Origin: Flavobacteriales bacterium
GTDB taxonomy: Bacteria; Bacteroidota; Bacteroidia; Flavobacteriales_D; Sanyastnellaceae
Assembly: GCA_016722445.1 (NCBI GenBank)
Contig: JADKIZ010000031.1
Span: 1 to 35,741 of the forward strand
Length of the DNA stretch: 35,741 nucleotides
Reading direction: 5' to 3'
Shown: piece after piece, positions 34,641-35,741 of the stretch
How positions within the stretch are numbered: position 1 is the stretch's first letter
Layout of the letters: every line of letters starts with the position of its first letter
Notes under the pieces: generated by a model
What the model was told of the DNA's origin: nothing
Databases searched by the model: none
The model's input: the letters and a program-made list of their open reading frames with translations, nothing else
Translations under genes and position numbers: made by a program

Positions 34641-35369
34641 ATGCATTCATTCACGATAGAAGTTGTCGCCTCCTCTGTATTATCCTGTATCCGTGCACAA
34701 GCAGGTGGTGCAGGAAGAATAGAATTATGTTCAGCACTTGCTACTGCTGGAGTCACTCCGAGCAGTGGGCTTTTAGAATCTGTCAAGAAATTAATATCGG
34801 TTCCGGTATATGTCATGATAAGGCCTCGTGAGGGAGATTTTTGTTACGACAAAACTGAGGTAGATGTCATGAAATCCGAGATAGAAAATTTGCAAAAATC
34901 AGGAGCTGATGGATTTGTGTTCGGAGTTCTTCATGCAGATGGCCGGGTAGATACGAAGCTCACCTCAGAGTTGGTGAATTTCTGCAAGCCCTATCCTGTC
35001 ACATTCCACAGGGCTTTCGACTGCACACCATTTCTCTCTGAAGCGCTGGAAGCGGTGATTGAAAGTGGTTGCGAACGTATACTCACTTCAGGAGGAAAGT
35101 CATCGGGACCGGAAGGAGTTGAACACATCGCCGAATTGGCTGAGCTCGCAGGTGACCGCATTTTCATCATGCCAGGTGGAGGAATCCGGCCTGACACTTT
35201 TCCACTCATGCTCAGAAAAAACATCCGTGAATACCATCTCAGCGGAAGATTGCCTGTACAATCCACCATGCCTTCAACACTCTTTGATATGAATTGGGCG
35301 GAAACAGATGAAGCTTCGATTCGGGAAGTGGTTGGCAGAGCGCAAACTTTTTTCAGCTCATCGCTGTAG
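34641..35369 (+). CDS. cutC: CutC-family copper homeostasis protein
   Basis: 242 residues, a TIM-barrel. EVVASSVLSCIRAQAGGAGRIELCSAL at the N-terminus, YVMIRPREGDFCY, GFVFGVLHADGRVD, TFHRAFDCTP, ILTSGGKSSGPEG and IMPGGGIRPDTF follow in the canonical order. The Cys residues of the FCY and ELC segments are typical. Despite the name the biochemical role of CutC in copper handling is poorly defined. It is divergent from the patatin and ends with TAG; its last 12 bases overlap the convergent gene at the window edge. Confidence 0.93.
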   Translation: MHSFTIEVVASSVLSCIRAQAGGAGRIELCSALATAGVTPSSGLLESVKKLISVPVYVMIRPREGDFCYDKTEVDVMKSEIENLQKSGADGFVFGVLHADGRVDTKLTSELVNFCKPYPVTFHRAFDCTPFLSEALEAVIESGCERILTSGGKSSGPEGVEHIAELAELAGDRIFIMPGGGIRPDTFPLMLRKNIREYHLSGRLPVQSTMPSTLFDMNWAETDEASIREVVGRAQTFFSSSL

Positions 35370-35741
35370 CAACTCCCTCAATCGGTTCAATTCCTTGATG
35401 AATTTTTCATCATAAACAGATCGTTGAATCTGTTGTTGTTCAGATTTCGTAAGGTGCCAGGAAAGAGAAATGTGTGAATCGCGACTTTGTTCTAATTCAA
35501 ATGTGATCAAATGAATGTGTTCTCCAAACCACCCTTGTAGATACCTCAGAGATTGTTCACTGTTATAATCATGGGTCTTGGTGATGTTGCCATAAATACC
35601 ACCGATCGGTCCAGAAAATTTTCCAAACAAGGAATTCTTTTTATCACTGAGGTCTTTGTTCTTTGGTAAATCGCGAACCTGCACTATGATGACACCGCTT
35701 GTGTTCTCGTTGATCCATTCGCGAAAAGTGTAGAGGAACTG
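35358..35741 (-). CDS. Unidentified protein, C-terminal part (5' end beyond window)
   Basis: The frame is open to the window edge (127 codons visible). The visible part is VIIVQVRDLPKN, then GPIGGIYGNITKTHDYN, LITFELEQSRDSHISLSWHLT and IQRSVYDEKFIKELNRL. The FELE/LSWHLT stretch reminds me of the C-terminal region of large Bacteroidota membrane patatin-like proteins, but there is no catalytic motif in the visible part and I would not name it. The gene is convergent with cutC, overlapping it by 12 bases. No signal or membrane segment can be judged. Confidence 0.7.
   Translation of the reverse strand, partial: QFLYTFREWINENTSGVIIVQVRDLPKNKDLSDKKNSLFGKFSGPIGGIYGNITKTHDYNSEQSLRYLQGWFGEHIHLITFELEQSRDSHISLSWHLTKSEQQQIQRSVYDEKFIKELNRLRELLQR

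Noticed and set aside
34604..34816. Upstream extension of the secreted patatin
   Set aside because: It would overlap the conserved start of cutC on the other strand and bury a clear signal peptide.

Overview
This window is a stretch of Bacteroidota chromosome. The evidence is secreted proteins ending in type IX secretion (T9SS) sorting domains of both the A and B type, an OMP_b-brl_3-type TonB-dependent receptor, a TrxR-like ferredoxin-NADP reductase paired with a 2Fe-2S ferredoxin, few Shine-Dalgarno sequences, and -7 promoter elements resembling TAnnTTTG. I cannot place it below phylum with confidence; a Flavobacteriales-like or related environmental lineage fits. I see no phage, insertion sequence, CRISPR array, tRNA or rRNA.

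Layout. 1-0.9 kb: end of rmlB and a cpsB-like PHP tyrosine phosphatase, the tail of a polysaccharide locus. 1.1-5.2 kb: iron-sulfur and electron-transfer genes on the minus strand (FNR then ferredoxin; mrp then nfu), with a secreted esterase on the plus strand between them. 5.6-14.2 kb: mostly minus-strand housekeeping genes (patatin, alkyltransferase-like protein, trmB, fabI, HI0933-type flavoprotein, phosphodiesterase, zinc-ribbon/HhH protein, CDF metal transporter, ligA). 14.5-30.6 kb: a cell-surface region with an outer-membrane protein, an L-type lectin adhesin (T9SS-B), two tandem lipoproteins, a CotH-kinase protein (T9SS-B), a DinB-like protein, an FG-GAP protein (T9SS-A), a TonB-dependent receptor and an endonuclease I (T9SS-A). 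30.8-35.7 kb: an MBL-fold hydrolase coupled to a lipid A acyltransferase, rplS, a CopZ-like metallochaperone, a secreted patatin, cutC, and the end of an unidentified gene.

The most striking feature is how many genes are broken by one small change. cpsB, the esterase, the alkyltransferase-like gene, the lectin, the TonB receptor (twice) and probably the endonuclease carry small indels, several of them in homopolymers. mrp carries an in-frame TAG where Trp or Tyr is expected. Several of these hit genes that should be under strong selection, so residual assembly error is the first explanation to test; real decay or phase variation at signal-peptide homopolymers is the alternative.

Intergenic DNA carries short tandem repeats with a 7-bp period at five places, with different unit sequences, and a cluster of perfect hairpins plus a three-copy direct repeat at 15.4-15.6 kb. 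Several promoters sit so close to the start codon that the transcripts would be leaderless or nearly so. No obviously new multi-gene system is visible; the best leads are the heptameric repeats, the hairpin cluster, the leaderless architecture and the secreted CotH-kinase protein.
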